From contig JABELC010000011.1 of NCBI GenBank assembly GCA_028455995.1, positions 1-64,000 on the forward strand: a stretch of 64,000 nucleotides of DNA, in the 5' to 3' direction. The translations under genes were made by a program, and so were the position numbers. The stretch's first letter is position 1; each line of letters opens with the position of its first letter. This document shows, piece after piece, positions 1 to 10,585 of the stretch. This DNA is from Scleromitrula shiraiana. Taxonomy: Eukaryota; Ascomycota; Leotiomycetes; Helotiales; Sclerotiniaceae. The notes under the pieces were generated by a model. It did no database searches, was not told the origin of the DNA, and was given only the letters and a program-made list of their open reading frames with translations.

Positions 1-1391
1 GAGAGAAATAATAATTTTAGGAATTGGGCAAAGGTGGAAGGATTGTGGTGTTGTGGATGGTGGGGGGAACTAAAAAGACAGAGAGACAAATTTAGTTCAA
101 CAGGGTAAACTTTTTATCAAAATCTCTCTGGGTGCAAAATAAAATGATTGAATTTTATTAATAAGATGAATGTACCGGTATTTCTATGGTATTAAAATTA
201 TAAATTATAAATTATAATTGTAAAAATTGCAGTGTAAATTGAAGGATATTTATAAACAAATACTAGAGTACAGTAAAGTACAGTACAGTACAGTACAGTA
301 CAATACTGGAAGAATGATATGAATATGAACAAATGATAAGTGAATATATATTATTATATCAAATATAGGATTCTTTCAAATATACTGGTGTACCAAAAGA
401 AAGATTCAATTCAAATTTATTCAGAAGTAAAGAATGAAGAAGTAGAGGTAAAGAAAGATATACGGTATATATGTATATGTACAGTACCTTAGTACCTTGG
501 CCTTGATAGGGAGCTAGAGGTACTAGAGGTACTGGAGGTACTAGAAATCAAGAATTTATAGTGTATTAAATTGAATTACAGCGTAATCGATTTGTGAGAT
601 GACAACATTTGAAGCCCCAAATAAGTCGATCAAAGCCTATAACTAATAATAAGTTTCCACTTAATTGACTTCTTGACCCCAACAAAGTTTACGAACATGA
701 TAATAGTAGAAGAATTTCTGATAAATTAACCAATTAAAATGATATATTCTAATTTAGATGAGAAAAATATTTTTGGTCACGAGTGATTGATTATTAGGGT
801 ATTGTCTAGGTTGAGTTGAGACTTGAGAGTTAACACTACTTGCTCGACACGTGCTCAACTGGCTCGACTGGTCTGAAGTCTGGACTGATTTAACTTCAGA
901 TGAATGGAAAGTATCATGTATGTACATGTCTACTAGTTCGTTCTACTGGCCTCTTATTAGTTCTACTACTGTACGGAGACACAGAAGACAAAAACTAGTA
1001 TTTTTTCGAAACTGTGGCTGTGCGGCTCTTATCCACTGAATCTATGGCTGACTAAGAATTGACTGAAGCTACCAATTCAACAAGGCTCGAGCGAGGCTAC
1101 AAAAATAATACGGTGAACCAAATAAAAAAGTTAAAAACCAATCACGCATTTCTCTAAACTTTTTTTGGTCTTAACCAATTTATCTACAAAGAACCTCTTA
1201 ATCTACACCTCCATTCATAAAAGTCACTACAACCGCAACACAACGTCAACCCTTCCAATAAGAACGCCATCTATTCTATCGCGATCTTCAGCCTGGGTCA
1301 ATCTGTCTCGCGAATCCCTCTCATAGCCATCATCTCACCTCCAATCCTACCATCAACCTAATCGCAAACCCCCAAATCAAAAATCCCAAAA
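1..1391. other. AT-rich intergenic region upstream of RPB5
   Basis: I see no convincing gene here. The ORFs present are short and have random-looking composition. Simple repeats are visible: a GTACA-type array near 268-305 and GAGGTACT-type units near 515-545. The stretch just upstream of the start (about 1190-1390) is pyrimidine-rich, as is common for fungal promoters and 5' leaders. Confidence 0.6.
268..305. repeat. (GTACA)n short tandem repeat
   Basis: Units of AGTACAGTAC repeat with small variations in an AT-rich intergenic stretch. A second related motif (GGTACTAGA-like) lies near 515-545. Confidence 0.7.
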
Positions 1392-2218
1392 ATGGCCGAC
1401 GATGACATGCGCGCACAAAAGGCACAAGATGGGATTGATAGAGAGGCAGCAAGATTATGGAGATGTTTTAGAACTATTCATGAAATGGTCGCAGATCGTG
1501 GATACCTTCTAGCTGAGGATGAAATTACTATGTCCTTTGAGACTTTTAAACAAAAACATACTAGTCCGGATGGAAGTGTTGAGTAAGCGCATCTTCTACT
1601 TATCTGTTCACCTACCTACCTTCCTTCTTTCATCTCCTGATATTGAAATGAATTTCCCTTTTTTAACAAAACCCCTCTCCTAGTCGTCGATCCATGAACT
1701 TCTCCGCCGTCCCCGGAGTCGACATGATCCGCAAATACGCCAACCCACCCACCCCCGAAAACCCCAATCCCACCACCACAGAAATCGGCTCCATCTGGGT
1801 CGAATTCCTCGCCATAACCGACGTCTCGGTCGGAATAAAACAAATGCGAACCTTCGCGCAGCATCTCTCTCAAAACAACTTCACCGCCGGAATCCTCATC
1901 ACGGCAGTTGCGCCCTCAGGACCTGCCATGAAGATCATCCCGGCTGTGGCGTCCGAGACTAAGATTGAGTGTTTTGTGGAACAGGACTTGCTGGTTAATA
2001 TCACGCATCATGAGTTGGTTCCGAAACATGTGCTGTTGAGTAAGGAGGAGAGGGCGAAGTTGTTGCAGAGGTATAGGTTGAAGGATACGCAGTTGCCGCG
2101 GATTCAGGTGGGGGATCCGGTGGCGAGGTATTTGGGGCTTAGGAGGGGACAGGTGGTTAAGATTATCAGGAAGTCGGAGACGGCTGGTAGGTATGCTAGT
2201 TATAGATTGTGTGTATAA
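1392..2218 (+). CDS. RPB5: DNA-directed RNA polymerases I, II and III subunit RPABC1 (Rpb5)
   Basis: Shared small subunit of all three nuclear RNA polymerases; it forms part of the lower jaw near downstream DNA. Two exons, 1392-1582 and 1684-2218, flank a 101-nt intron (GTAAGC...CTAG). The spliced protein is about 241 aa, slightly longer than yeast Rpb5 (215 aa). The N-terminal jaw part begins MADDDMRAQKAQDG, and the junction reads DGSVDRRSMNF. The C-terminal assembly domain, shared with archaeal RpoH, is very clear: HELVPKHVLLSKEE, then GDPVARYLGLRRGQVVKI, ending in SYRLCV. The ATG is the first in frame and sits downstream of a pyrimidine-rich leader. The identification is secure; the splice sites are read by eye. 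Confidence 0.96.
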
Positions 2219-3542
2219 GTTTGGTGGGGTGGATGAAATGGAGGGGAAGGCAGCGGAGGGGTGCGGGAAATGATGATGGAGGGTGTTATAAGGGAGTTTT
2301 TTTTTTCTTTTTTTTCTTTTTCATATTTGGGAAAAACCATATTATATTTTGTCAGTCAAGCAATGGACAGACAAACAAAGGCGTAATGGGGGTTCAGTTC
2401 AGTTCAGCTTAGAGAAAGGGAAGGAGAAGATAACAGAATGGTACAGTAGTAGATAGGCAATCAACGAATCAATCAGTCATTCTAATCTACTTTAGATAGA
2501 TTAAAACCATTGGTGAGTGGAGAGAGATGAAATCATCCATTTATTTATTCCTGACATAAAACAAAAAACATGTTCTTACTGTTCGACTTATTGTGTATGT
2601 ATATATAAGGTGGTTCTTGCACCTGGAGTTTCCATGTGAGCTGTGGATCTTATGTATCAATGCAGCGTTACATTACATTGTCTTCCGCGGGGTTACTTTA
2701 CTTATAGAATACTTTAGCTACATAATATGCTATATGCTATATCTCGCATACATATATGTATATAAAGCCCCAATATAGATCCAATAGAACATTATATATA
2801 ATATAACACGACTACAGTACTATACGTCCCCTCGCTCTCCCCTTTTTACTTCTCACAAGCCTGTATCATTAAGTTTTGGAACGTGGATGTATCTTATTCA
2901 TATTTTGATTCGATTATCTGGTGTTAACTATCCCTTCCACGTCTACCTCTTACTCTTCTCTCCTTCCAATCGGTTAACTGATCTAACAAATACACAAGAT
3001 CCACCCCTTTCATCTCAACTCATCTTATGCAGCCTGCAGCCCACTCATCTTGTATATCTCTCTCATCTCATCTCATCTCTTGCATCTATACTAAGTGACT
3101 CAAAAAGTCTCCCCAATACCTCATCCTCATTCACCATTCTCCCTACTCCCTAGCACCCTGAAGCCCAGAGCAATATAAGGAAACCAAGATTCCCGCGCAC
3201 AATACCACCCATCAACCCATCCACCCATTCGCCCCTCACAACATGGTCACAAGACCTGGTATCACACCATCCTATCCAAAGTATCCATAGTATCCAATCC
3301 CGAACGCCTTGCATGTTATATCATCATCTGATATCGTATCATAAATTCCCCCCTGAGCAAAATTGAAACGGCATCTATCTCGTTATAGAAGAAGAGAAAT
3401 ACCCAAGTGACCTTAAGGTTATATGGGAGAAAGAAAGAAAGGGAATATACCGCTAAAAAGAAGGAGAAGAAGAAAAGAAAATATAAAAAGAAAAGATGGT
3501 GATACAATCCCCGTGTCTCTCCTAAGGAAGAGAAACAACCAA
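2219..3542. other. Intergenic region, no gene seen
   Basis: This holds the RPB5 3' flank, with a poly-T/C run around 2298-2322, and AT-rich sequence. From about 2900 to 3250 it is rich in CT and CATC words but shows no ORF with protein-like composition. Confidence 0.5.
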
Positions 3543-5669
3543 TTAATTCCTCAAAAAACCCCCTACATCTCTCAATTCTAGGTTCGTGCCTTGATCACCC
3601 CCATTACCATCTCCAGCGATCCCCCAACCACCACCAACGCTAATCCCATGACCACCACGAGAATGATCGTGGGAAATAGAATGAGAAAGATTCTCACCCA
3701 CCCTAACCAAATGATCATCCGTCCTCGCTCTTCGCGGTAATTCTCCTCTTTCCTGTCCATGTCGAATAGTGTCCATTTCATAACCTGTTCCTCCTACCCC
3801 TCCACTCAACCCACCATTCCCATTACTATTCGTACCCCCTACCCCAATCTGTAAACTCATTTGTCTAGGTCTTATATTCCTCTCCCTCTCTCTTTGTCCC
3901 AGACTCCCACCCAGAAATCCACCTAGATCTTGAAGTAGTTGAACTGAGCCTCTTCTCTGATTTTGACTTTGACTATGATTATGATTTTGAGTTTGCGGTA
4001 CTATAGGTGCAGAAGAAAATGTATAACTCCCCAATCCCGATCCGGATCCAACTCCAGGCGCAGGCGAAAGACCATTTTCATACGACCAAGTTGTAGAGAT
4101 TGGTCCCTGGGTTCCTAAGGATTCTACCTCCGTGCCCGCCGTATCTGTCGTCCGAGTTGAACTTACTCTTCTGGGTGAAATTTGGCTTTCTCCATCTCTC
4201 TCCCTCTCCTGAGGTTGATTTAACAAACCCCCCACATCGAAAAAAGATACTCTTCTCGCGCCAAACCCAAGACCGAGATTAGGATCCGATACCCCAAGAT
4301 GATGTCTACCATGATCGATATCAATTGGTGAAGAAATCTTAACCATATCAATCCCCTCACTCTCATCAACCACACCACCCACATGTCCATTCCCCTTCAA
4401 CCAATCCTCACCCAAATTAGCCCTCACCGGTACATTACCCGCCACAGCCATCGGAGCCGGTCTCGGCGCAAAATCAACCGCACCTATCAACTCCGGATCC
4501 ACGCCCAATCCCAAATCCCTCACGAGATCCTCATCGCTCCCCCACTGTCTATGCGTAGCCGAGTGGAAACGCCCTGCTGCTCCTCCTCTCGTTCCGAGTC
4601 CGTTACTCCCCGTCCGATCCATGGTATCGGTTAGACTCCCGAATTTCCACTTCTGCTTCTTGACGCCACGGTCGCGGACGAAGGAGCCAAGTACGAGGGC
4701 GTTGGCGACGGCTGTTGCGAAGAGGACTTCTACCGATGCGAGCAGGGAACGGTATTGTTGGGAGCCGTGACGGTCGATGATTTGGGGGATGCGATAGAGT
4801 GTTGTTCCTGCTGGGATGAGGGATCCCGCGAAGAGAAGCACGAGTTGAATCTTGCGCCTGGCGTTCATGCGAGAGCCGATTATGATGGGAACGGGGAAGA
4901 GAACGAGCAGGAAATCAGTAAGTACGTTTACCGTGCCCATGGTTAGGAGTTGCGCGTAGCCTTGACGACATTGGGGGCCCGGGTCAGGATATACCTGCCA
5001 GTAGTGGGTGATGGGCTGACATTCTGAGAGGTCGGCGATGAGGACGGCGAGAAATGTTATGAGAAGGAAGTAGCGGATGAAGACTAGGATTTTTTCGTGG
5101 GATGTGGTCCAGATGTTTATGGTTAGACGTTTGAAAAATTCACTGATGGTTAATTTGAGCATCCAGAGACTATATGTTGATTATGTTAGAGAGAACAATA
5201 AAACATTGGAAAATCTTCAATCAAAGTATTGATCTAAAACTGCCCTTGAAATGTCAAAGTCTAGAAGTAAAGTCGAACTCTCAAACAAAGAAAGAATAAA
5301 AATGGAGATATAAAATAGAAAAAACAAAACTCACGTCGCCGCATAAAAAACCCTCGAAACCAAAACCAATCTACTACCAATCTCTCTCCTCCTCAACTCA
5401 TTCGCCGTCAACATACCCTCCTCAATAAGCGCATTGTTAGTACCAAAAAGTAAAACCACATGCACAAGAGCCATGCGACAAAATAACGGAATCAAGCAAG
5501 CAAAAGCCAACCAATCCTCCTTGAACAATTTCTCCGTTCGGATATAACGTCCGCATACTCGGAAGAGGATGATTACGGCGCTGAAACAGGTGCACCACCA
5601 GCAGACTAGGAGGGTGGGTCTGTCGTCGTGGAAATGTCGGAGGGGGGGTGGGGATGTGTAGATTGACAT
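3543..5669 (-). CDS. Fungal rhodopsin-domain integral membrane protein (PTH11/SAT20-like)
   Basis: Predicted seven-helix membrane protein of the fungal 'rhodopsin domain' family, of mostly unknown function and loosely related to PTH11-like GPCRs. Exons on the minus strand are 5669-5335 and 5169-3543, separated by a 165-nt intron (GTGAGT...TAG); the junction reads VFYAATLWMLKLTISEFF. The protein is about 653 aa. Family hallmarks seen are EDWLAFA after helix 2, CQPITHYWQVYPDP before a Cys, the helix with NVLTDFLLVLFPVPII, and a basic loop (RMNARRKIQLV) before the next helix. The membrane part ends near residue 290. The last 350 residues are a long hydrophilic Gly/Ser/Asn/Arg-rich tail, probably disordered and cytosolic. 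Ligand and role cannot be told from sequence. Confidence 0.85.
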
Positions 5670-6344
5670 TTTATGTTTATGTCTTTGTCTTTCTTTTTAG
5701 TTTTTGAAAGATGAGGATGGAGATGAGGATAGAAGTGAATTTTCAAGAGGTTGATCAGATTTGATTTGATATAGGAGGGCGTAGAACAGTGAATTACCAC
5801 GCCCGTCTACCTCCGTGGAGGGGACGAGCGAGGAGGGGAATCTTTTCGCAATTGGATATCACCGTTCAAATCTCTTCTAATCTTTTGTATTTTTCTGTTT
5901 CTAAATTTTCCTTAGAGGGAAAAGAATCGTTCATATAATTCAAATCCAATTGGGAGGATATGTATTTATATTATTCGTCCTTCTCCTGGTATTATTATGG
6001 TTATGGTTTCGACAACTCCTTCTTTCGAGTCTTATATGGTTGAGCATGGACTTTTGTTGCATGTCCAAAGAAAAATATATCCAATGTCGATTCGAATACA
6101 AGATTCGAGTTCGAATATCCAATAAATATATGTATTGCTTGTTTGTTTATTCCAAAAAAATGTCTTGGACGTTTTCTTTTTTTTTCTCTGTCTCTGTTTC
6201 TGTCTCTCTTTTACTCGAGATTGTGTACCCGTTTGGTATTTTAATAATAATAAGTGATTATGAGAAAGCTCCGAGCGGAAGTGGAACAATGCGGTGGGTG
6301 CGGAGAATATTTATCTGGTAAAACTATAATAATCGGATGGAATA

Positions 6345-6367
6345 GATAGATAGATAGATAGATAGAT
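6345..6367. repeat. (GATA)n microsatellite
   Basis: A run of perfect GATA/TAGA tetranucleotides in intergenic DNA. Confidence 0.85.
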
Positions 6368-6659
6368 ACGGACCGTAGGAACCTTGACTTTCTACTTATG
6401 AGTATACAGTAGTTCAATGCAAAGTATTGGAACCAGATAGAGTAGATATGATAAAAAGGTATAAAAATAATATACAAGTATATACAGCAGATACAGCATA
6501 TACAGTATATACACACAGTAAATATTTTCAATTGGATCTTGGTTCCTAGGAAGTAAGGGAAAAAAGAGAGAAAAAAAAGAATTTCAATTCCGTTTCCGAG
6601 GCGTTAATTGATCGATTGATCTTCTTTTTGAATCAAGTAACATGTGGTGAGACGGTGAA

Positions 6660-6711
6660 GGATATGGGGATATGGGGATATGGGATATGGGATATGGCTT
6701 ATGGGATATAC
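6660..6711. repeat. GGGATAT tandem repeat
   Basis: Several consecutive 7-8 bp units of the GGGATATG kind, slightly degenerate toward the end. Confidence 0.8.
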
Positions 6712-7278
6712 ATTTTGAATGGATAAGATATAATTTTTCCCACTAGCACCTCCACTTTCTATTTTATCTTATTTTTTTATTTATTTTTTATCTATTTATC
6801 TATTTATTTTTTTATTTTTTTCATATAGACAGATTTAGATATAGGTACAGAAGTACCTATCATACATATCACATATAATATACAAAAGGCTGGTTGGTTA
6901 AATTAGAAAATCCGATATCATATAGATAATGTCTAGTACTAGTAGTTCTGAATCGAAGACAGAACGGAATTAACGGGGGGAAAAGATAAGAAATGAGAAA
7001 TACAAGAAAGATACCAAGATACAATTCAGCCACCGACCCGCTGGAAAGGATTTACGCGCTGAAAAGGATTTATATTATCTAGGTGGTTGGGTTGATTGGT
7101 TGCGAAGAACAATGTAGACACTACGTGAATATTGGGATGAATCAAACAAAGACACAGTAGAAATCATATATGATGCAATGTATATTGTGTGAAGTAGAAT
7201 GAATGAACGAACGAACGACTGTTGTGCTTGTCTTCATCGGGAGGGTTCATTTCATTACAATGGACTGGCAAGCAAGAA

Positions 7279-7304
7279 AGTGAGTGAGTGATCACTCACT
7301 CACT
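7279..7304. repeat. Perfect 26-bp palindrome built from GAGT/ACTC units
   Basis: AGTGAGTGAGTG and its reverse complement meet at a central GATC with no spacer. It is followed at once by a shorter CTCATGAG palindrome and by the (GACT)n array. Such a site could extrude a cruciform. No function is implied by its position. Confidence 0.85.
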
Positions 7305-7316
7305 CTCATGAGTGAG

Positions 7317-7352
7317 TGACTGACTGACTGACTGACTGACTGACTAACTGAC
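7317..7352. repeat. (GACT)n microsatellite
   Basis: About nine tetranucleotide units, one of them degenerate (AACT), directly after the GAGT/ACTC palindrome. Confidence 0.85.
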
Positions 7353-9029
7353 TGAGTGAAATGGTATGCACAGCGAAACGGGAGAGAATATACGATACGT
7401 ACTGTACCTATCATGAATGAATATCACATCCAATCCATTTGCAGTTTTATCACCAAGAGGAGTGTTGAATTAATTCTCCGGACCGGGTGAGGAAGAGGAG
7501 AGACGGAGAAAAGAAAAAAAAAACATACGATTGTTTGATGTGAGAATTGGAATAGCTGACGGAATAGATACGATAGAGATATGTAGATATTATCTTGAAT
7601 TAATCCATTATTGATGATCCTTACAAGAAACAAGAAACGGGAACTTATCAATGTCCGTAGTTGTTATTCTTATTATTAAGACTATTGAAGGAGGAATACA
7701 TTATCAATTGTCCGTATAAAGTTAGATACTAGTATGATATCAAGACTGCTACTGAAGACTATATCAAGCATATATCCTGTAAATATACATAAATGGTACG
7801 GTACATGTCATCGTTTTTTCATTCTCGATAATATTCCAAGTAATATTTTGCCGATCGTAATGTATCAGCCAGCGCGATTAGGGAAACGTATCACAAAAGA
7901 GGAAGCCCTATGCATATATAAAATGAATAATGATGCCTAGAGCTGAAGCTTACTGTTGTTGTACCAAAGACACTGCACTGCATTGGGCAAGAAGATATTC
8001 AAATTCAACAAAACTACCCAAACCAAATAATTCACAAGTTTTTATCTACAGAGCTTCAAATATCTAATAAAATTTACTGTCACAATTACTGTATATTCAA
8101 AGCTATGCTATCTATCTGATAAGCTAGCTCAATTATCACCATGAAAGCTTGCCCTGCCCTGCACTGTGGACACATGCAATTCCGAGGGTAAGGGCAAGGC
8201 AAGGCGAGACAAGACAAGCAAAACCCGCAAGCAACGTTTACAGGGGATATAGGTTTGGGGGTTAAGTGGTGTTATGAATGGGATTGGATTGGCTGATGGA
8301 TGGGACAGGACAGGGGAAACTATAGTGTGCTTGGAGAGATGAACCGTTTGCATGGTGAGTGCATTTTATAGAACTAGCTGGGGCTTGTTGTACAACTGGA
8401 TATAGTACAGTCGTTCTAGGTGCTCCTTCCGGGTTGCTGTACAGTATTGTATTGCTTTGCTTGTTTGTTGTCTTTGGAGGAATCAATCAATGAATTGATG
8501 TTGAAGCGAGAAGATTATTCAATAGAATGAATGGTCAGAAAGAAGATATAAAATTGACTACTCAGATAAGATCAATTAGATATCATCTAATTATTCTACG
8601 TGACCTACCTACCTCCGCCTTTATAACATAACATGATGTTGTATTTGAATTGGAGATTTGTGGATTCTATTTATCCATACGGTTTCTTTCGGGTCAAGTT
8701 TGTAGAAATATGGGAACGGCTTCTTTCGGATTGTTGATGATAATGCTGAGCCTCGGGCATCGCATGAGGGAGAGATGAGATATTTGGAATTGTTGAAGGA
8801 TCGATTGATCTGTTTTATGTTGTATGAATGCTTTGCGGTAAACTCGGGATGCGGGGAATATATGGTTGTTCCTTTCCGAAAGTTACAGTATCACTCATAG
8901 ACCAACGAATACTCAATCTCATAATTGAAGGATTGATTGAACATTTCTATGTAGTACCTGCTATACAACCTATGCTTCTTCATGTATATACTCGTATTTT
9001 AAACCATGGAAATCCACGATCAACGTAGA

Positions 9030-10010
9030 TTATACATATGGAGGACCAACAAATATACTCAGAGGTAAATTACAAGTAACCGCATAATTTGGCATATCAA
9101 CTGCCTCAGCAATCTTCAAGTCCGCTGCCACACTAGCAAGTAGATAACCCTCTTCCCTCGTCAACCCCTTCTCACCTACCAACCAAGCAATCAACCCTCT
9201 CAATGCCTTCCTACTTGCTTCTCTCAAATCACTATCAATCCCCAAAGCCGCATAAGTCCCTTTACTCTCAACTATCCCCTTCTTCTCCACCTTCCCACTA
9301 GTAACATAATGAGGACTCTCCACCCATCCCATCCCCTTCACAACACTCAATCTCAACTCCCCTTTCATAGGCGTCTCAATAGCCGTTCCACAAACCTCCC
9401 CATCACCCTGCGCTGCATGTCCATCTCCACAACTGAATAATGCACCTGGTGCTTTCACGGGTAGATATAATATACTCCCCTCGGTGATATATTTACAGTC
9501 GATGTTCCCACCAGTATCATATGGAGGGATTGTAGAAAATTCCCCTTCGGATGCAGGTGCTACACCTACTACGCCTAGAAATGGTCGGATGGGTATATGT
9601 ATACCTTCTTTAAAGATAGTGTAATTCTCTTCTTCATTATAATGACTCTTCAGATCCCAGATCTTCAACATCGGTTCAGGGAATTCATCACATAAAAGTC
9701 CAAAGTTAAACGATCCTGGCAAAATAACAGTCCATCCATAAGAAGCAGGTTTCAGTGAGAGAAATTCTACTTTTAATACATCTCCTGGTTGTGCATCTTC
9801 GACGTAGATGGGTCCAAACGCTGGGTCAACCCGAGAGAGGTCCATGTTTCTAACAGAGTCGGTGGTTGAGGTGGAGGTTATTTGGTTGGAGGCTCCATCT
9901 AAGACATCAAATGATAGGGTGGTTCCCGAGGGGACGGTTAAGATTGGGGGGAGGGATTTGTTCCATCTCATGTGGATGTGAGAGGGGTTGATGTGAAAAT
10001 GTTGGGCCAT
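9030..10010 (-). CDS. Formamidase/acetamidase (FmdA/AmdA) family protein
   Basis: Predicted amidohydrolase of the FmdA/AmdA family, which releases ammonia from formamide, acetamide or other short amides. The single uninterrupted ORF encodes 326 aa, close to the short (about 300-330 aa) members. Family features seen are the start HFHINPSHIHMRWNKSLPP, a beta-rich segment with VEDAQPGDVLKVEF, the RPFLGVVGVAP motif, the DTGGNIDCKYI motif, and the metal/active-site block SCGDGHAAQGDGEVCGTAIE. All key blocks are present and in order, so the gene looks intact. It diverges from the tubulin cofactor D gene across about 575 bp. True substrate specificity cannot be read from sequence. Confidence 0.92.
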   Translation of the reverse strand: MAQHFHINPSHIHMRWNKSLPPILTVPSGTTLSFDVLDGASNQITSTSTTDSVRNMDLSRVDPAFGPIYVEDAQPGDVLKVEFLSLKPASYGWTVILPGSFNFGLLCDEFPEPMLKIWDLKSHYNEEENYTIFKEGIHIPIRPFLGVVGVAPASEGEFSTIPPYDTGGNIDCKYITEGSILYLPVKAPGALFSCGDGHAAQGDGEVCGTAIETPMKGELRLSVVKGMGWVESPHYVTSGKVEKKGIVESKGTYAALGIDSDLREASRKALRGLIAWLVGEKGLTREEGYLLASVAADLKIAEAVDMPNYAVTCNLPLSIFVGPPYV

Positions 10011-10585
10011 GTTGTTTGATTGAATGTTGGAGTTGGAGTTGCTGTTGATGATTTGAATTCATCTGGATGTAAAGATATCGGAGCTATCATAAGTCGCGAA
10101 GGCGGGGTAGTAAGACACATAGATAGCTATGGTGGGGTAAGATTGTCTATGTTTCTTGAAGACATCCGCAACTGTATTAGGAGGACTGCTTTATGGTTAG
10201 CTATTTTGATATTCACACTATTACCTAGGTAGCTTTTAGGATATTGTCCCATTTCATATATTTTTGTTCAGCACATAATGAATTCTGTTAGTTTTTTAGA
10301 TTTCATAGATGAGGTTATCCGCGAGAGAAAGTAATAAGACCCTGGACCCACTAGATTTTTTTGTTTACACACCACAAGGCTGAAGAAGGCTGTTGCCAAT
10401 TGTGGATAGCAACTCAAATACAATTCTGTCAACAACATTTGCAACGATGAATAACAATTCTATAAAATACCAAATGCCAAGGAGTGTTTGACAGAATATT
10501 GTACAAGCTAGGGTCAACCCATCAAATCGACATCGCACAAACTCAGGATCTATTCATCCAAGAAACTCGAATCACCAAATTCAAA
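10011..10585. other. Divergent intergenic region between amidase and cofactor D genes
   Basis: It must contain both promoters. I saw no clear TATA or known factor site worth naming. A same-frame ORF extends the cofactor D gene upstream to 10484, but only from a non-ATG codon. Confidence 0.5.

Larger units (their letters stand above)
5670..9029. other. Long gene-free AT-rich stretch with simple repeats
   Basis: About 3.3 kb without an ORF I would call real. The ORFs here are short and have AT-driven composition (I, Y, S, F runs). It contains a GATA tetranucleotide array (about 6345-6367), GGGATAT repeats (about 6660-6711), a T-rich tract (about 6765-6825), and a palindrome with a GACT array (7279-7352). 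Part of it must be promoter for the divergent upstream gene. Confidence 0.5.

Noticed and set aside
5940..6531. Overlapping ORFs on both strands in the 6-kb region
   Set aside because: Their composition is AT-driven (Ile/Tyr/Ser/Phe) with repeat-coded runs; no splice or start support.
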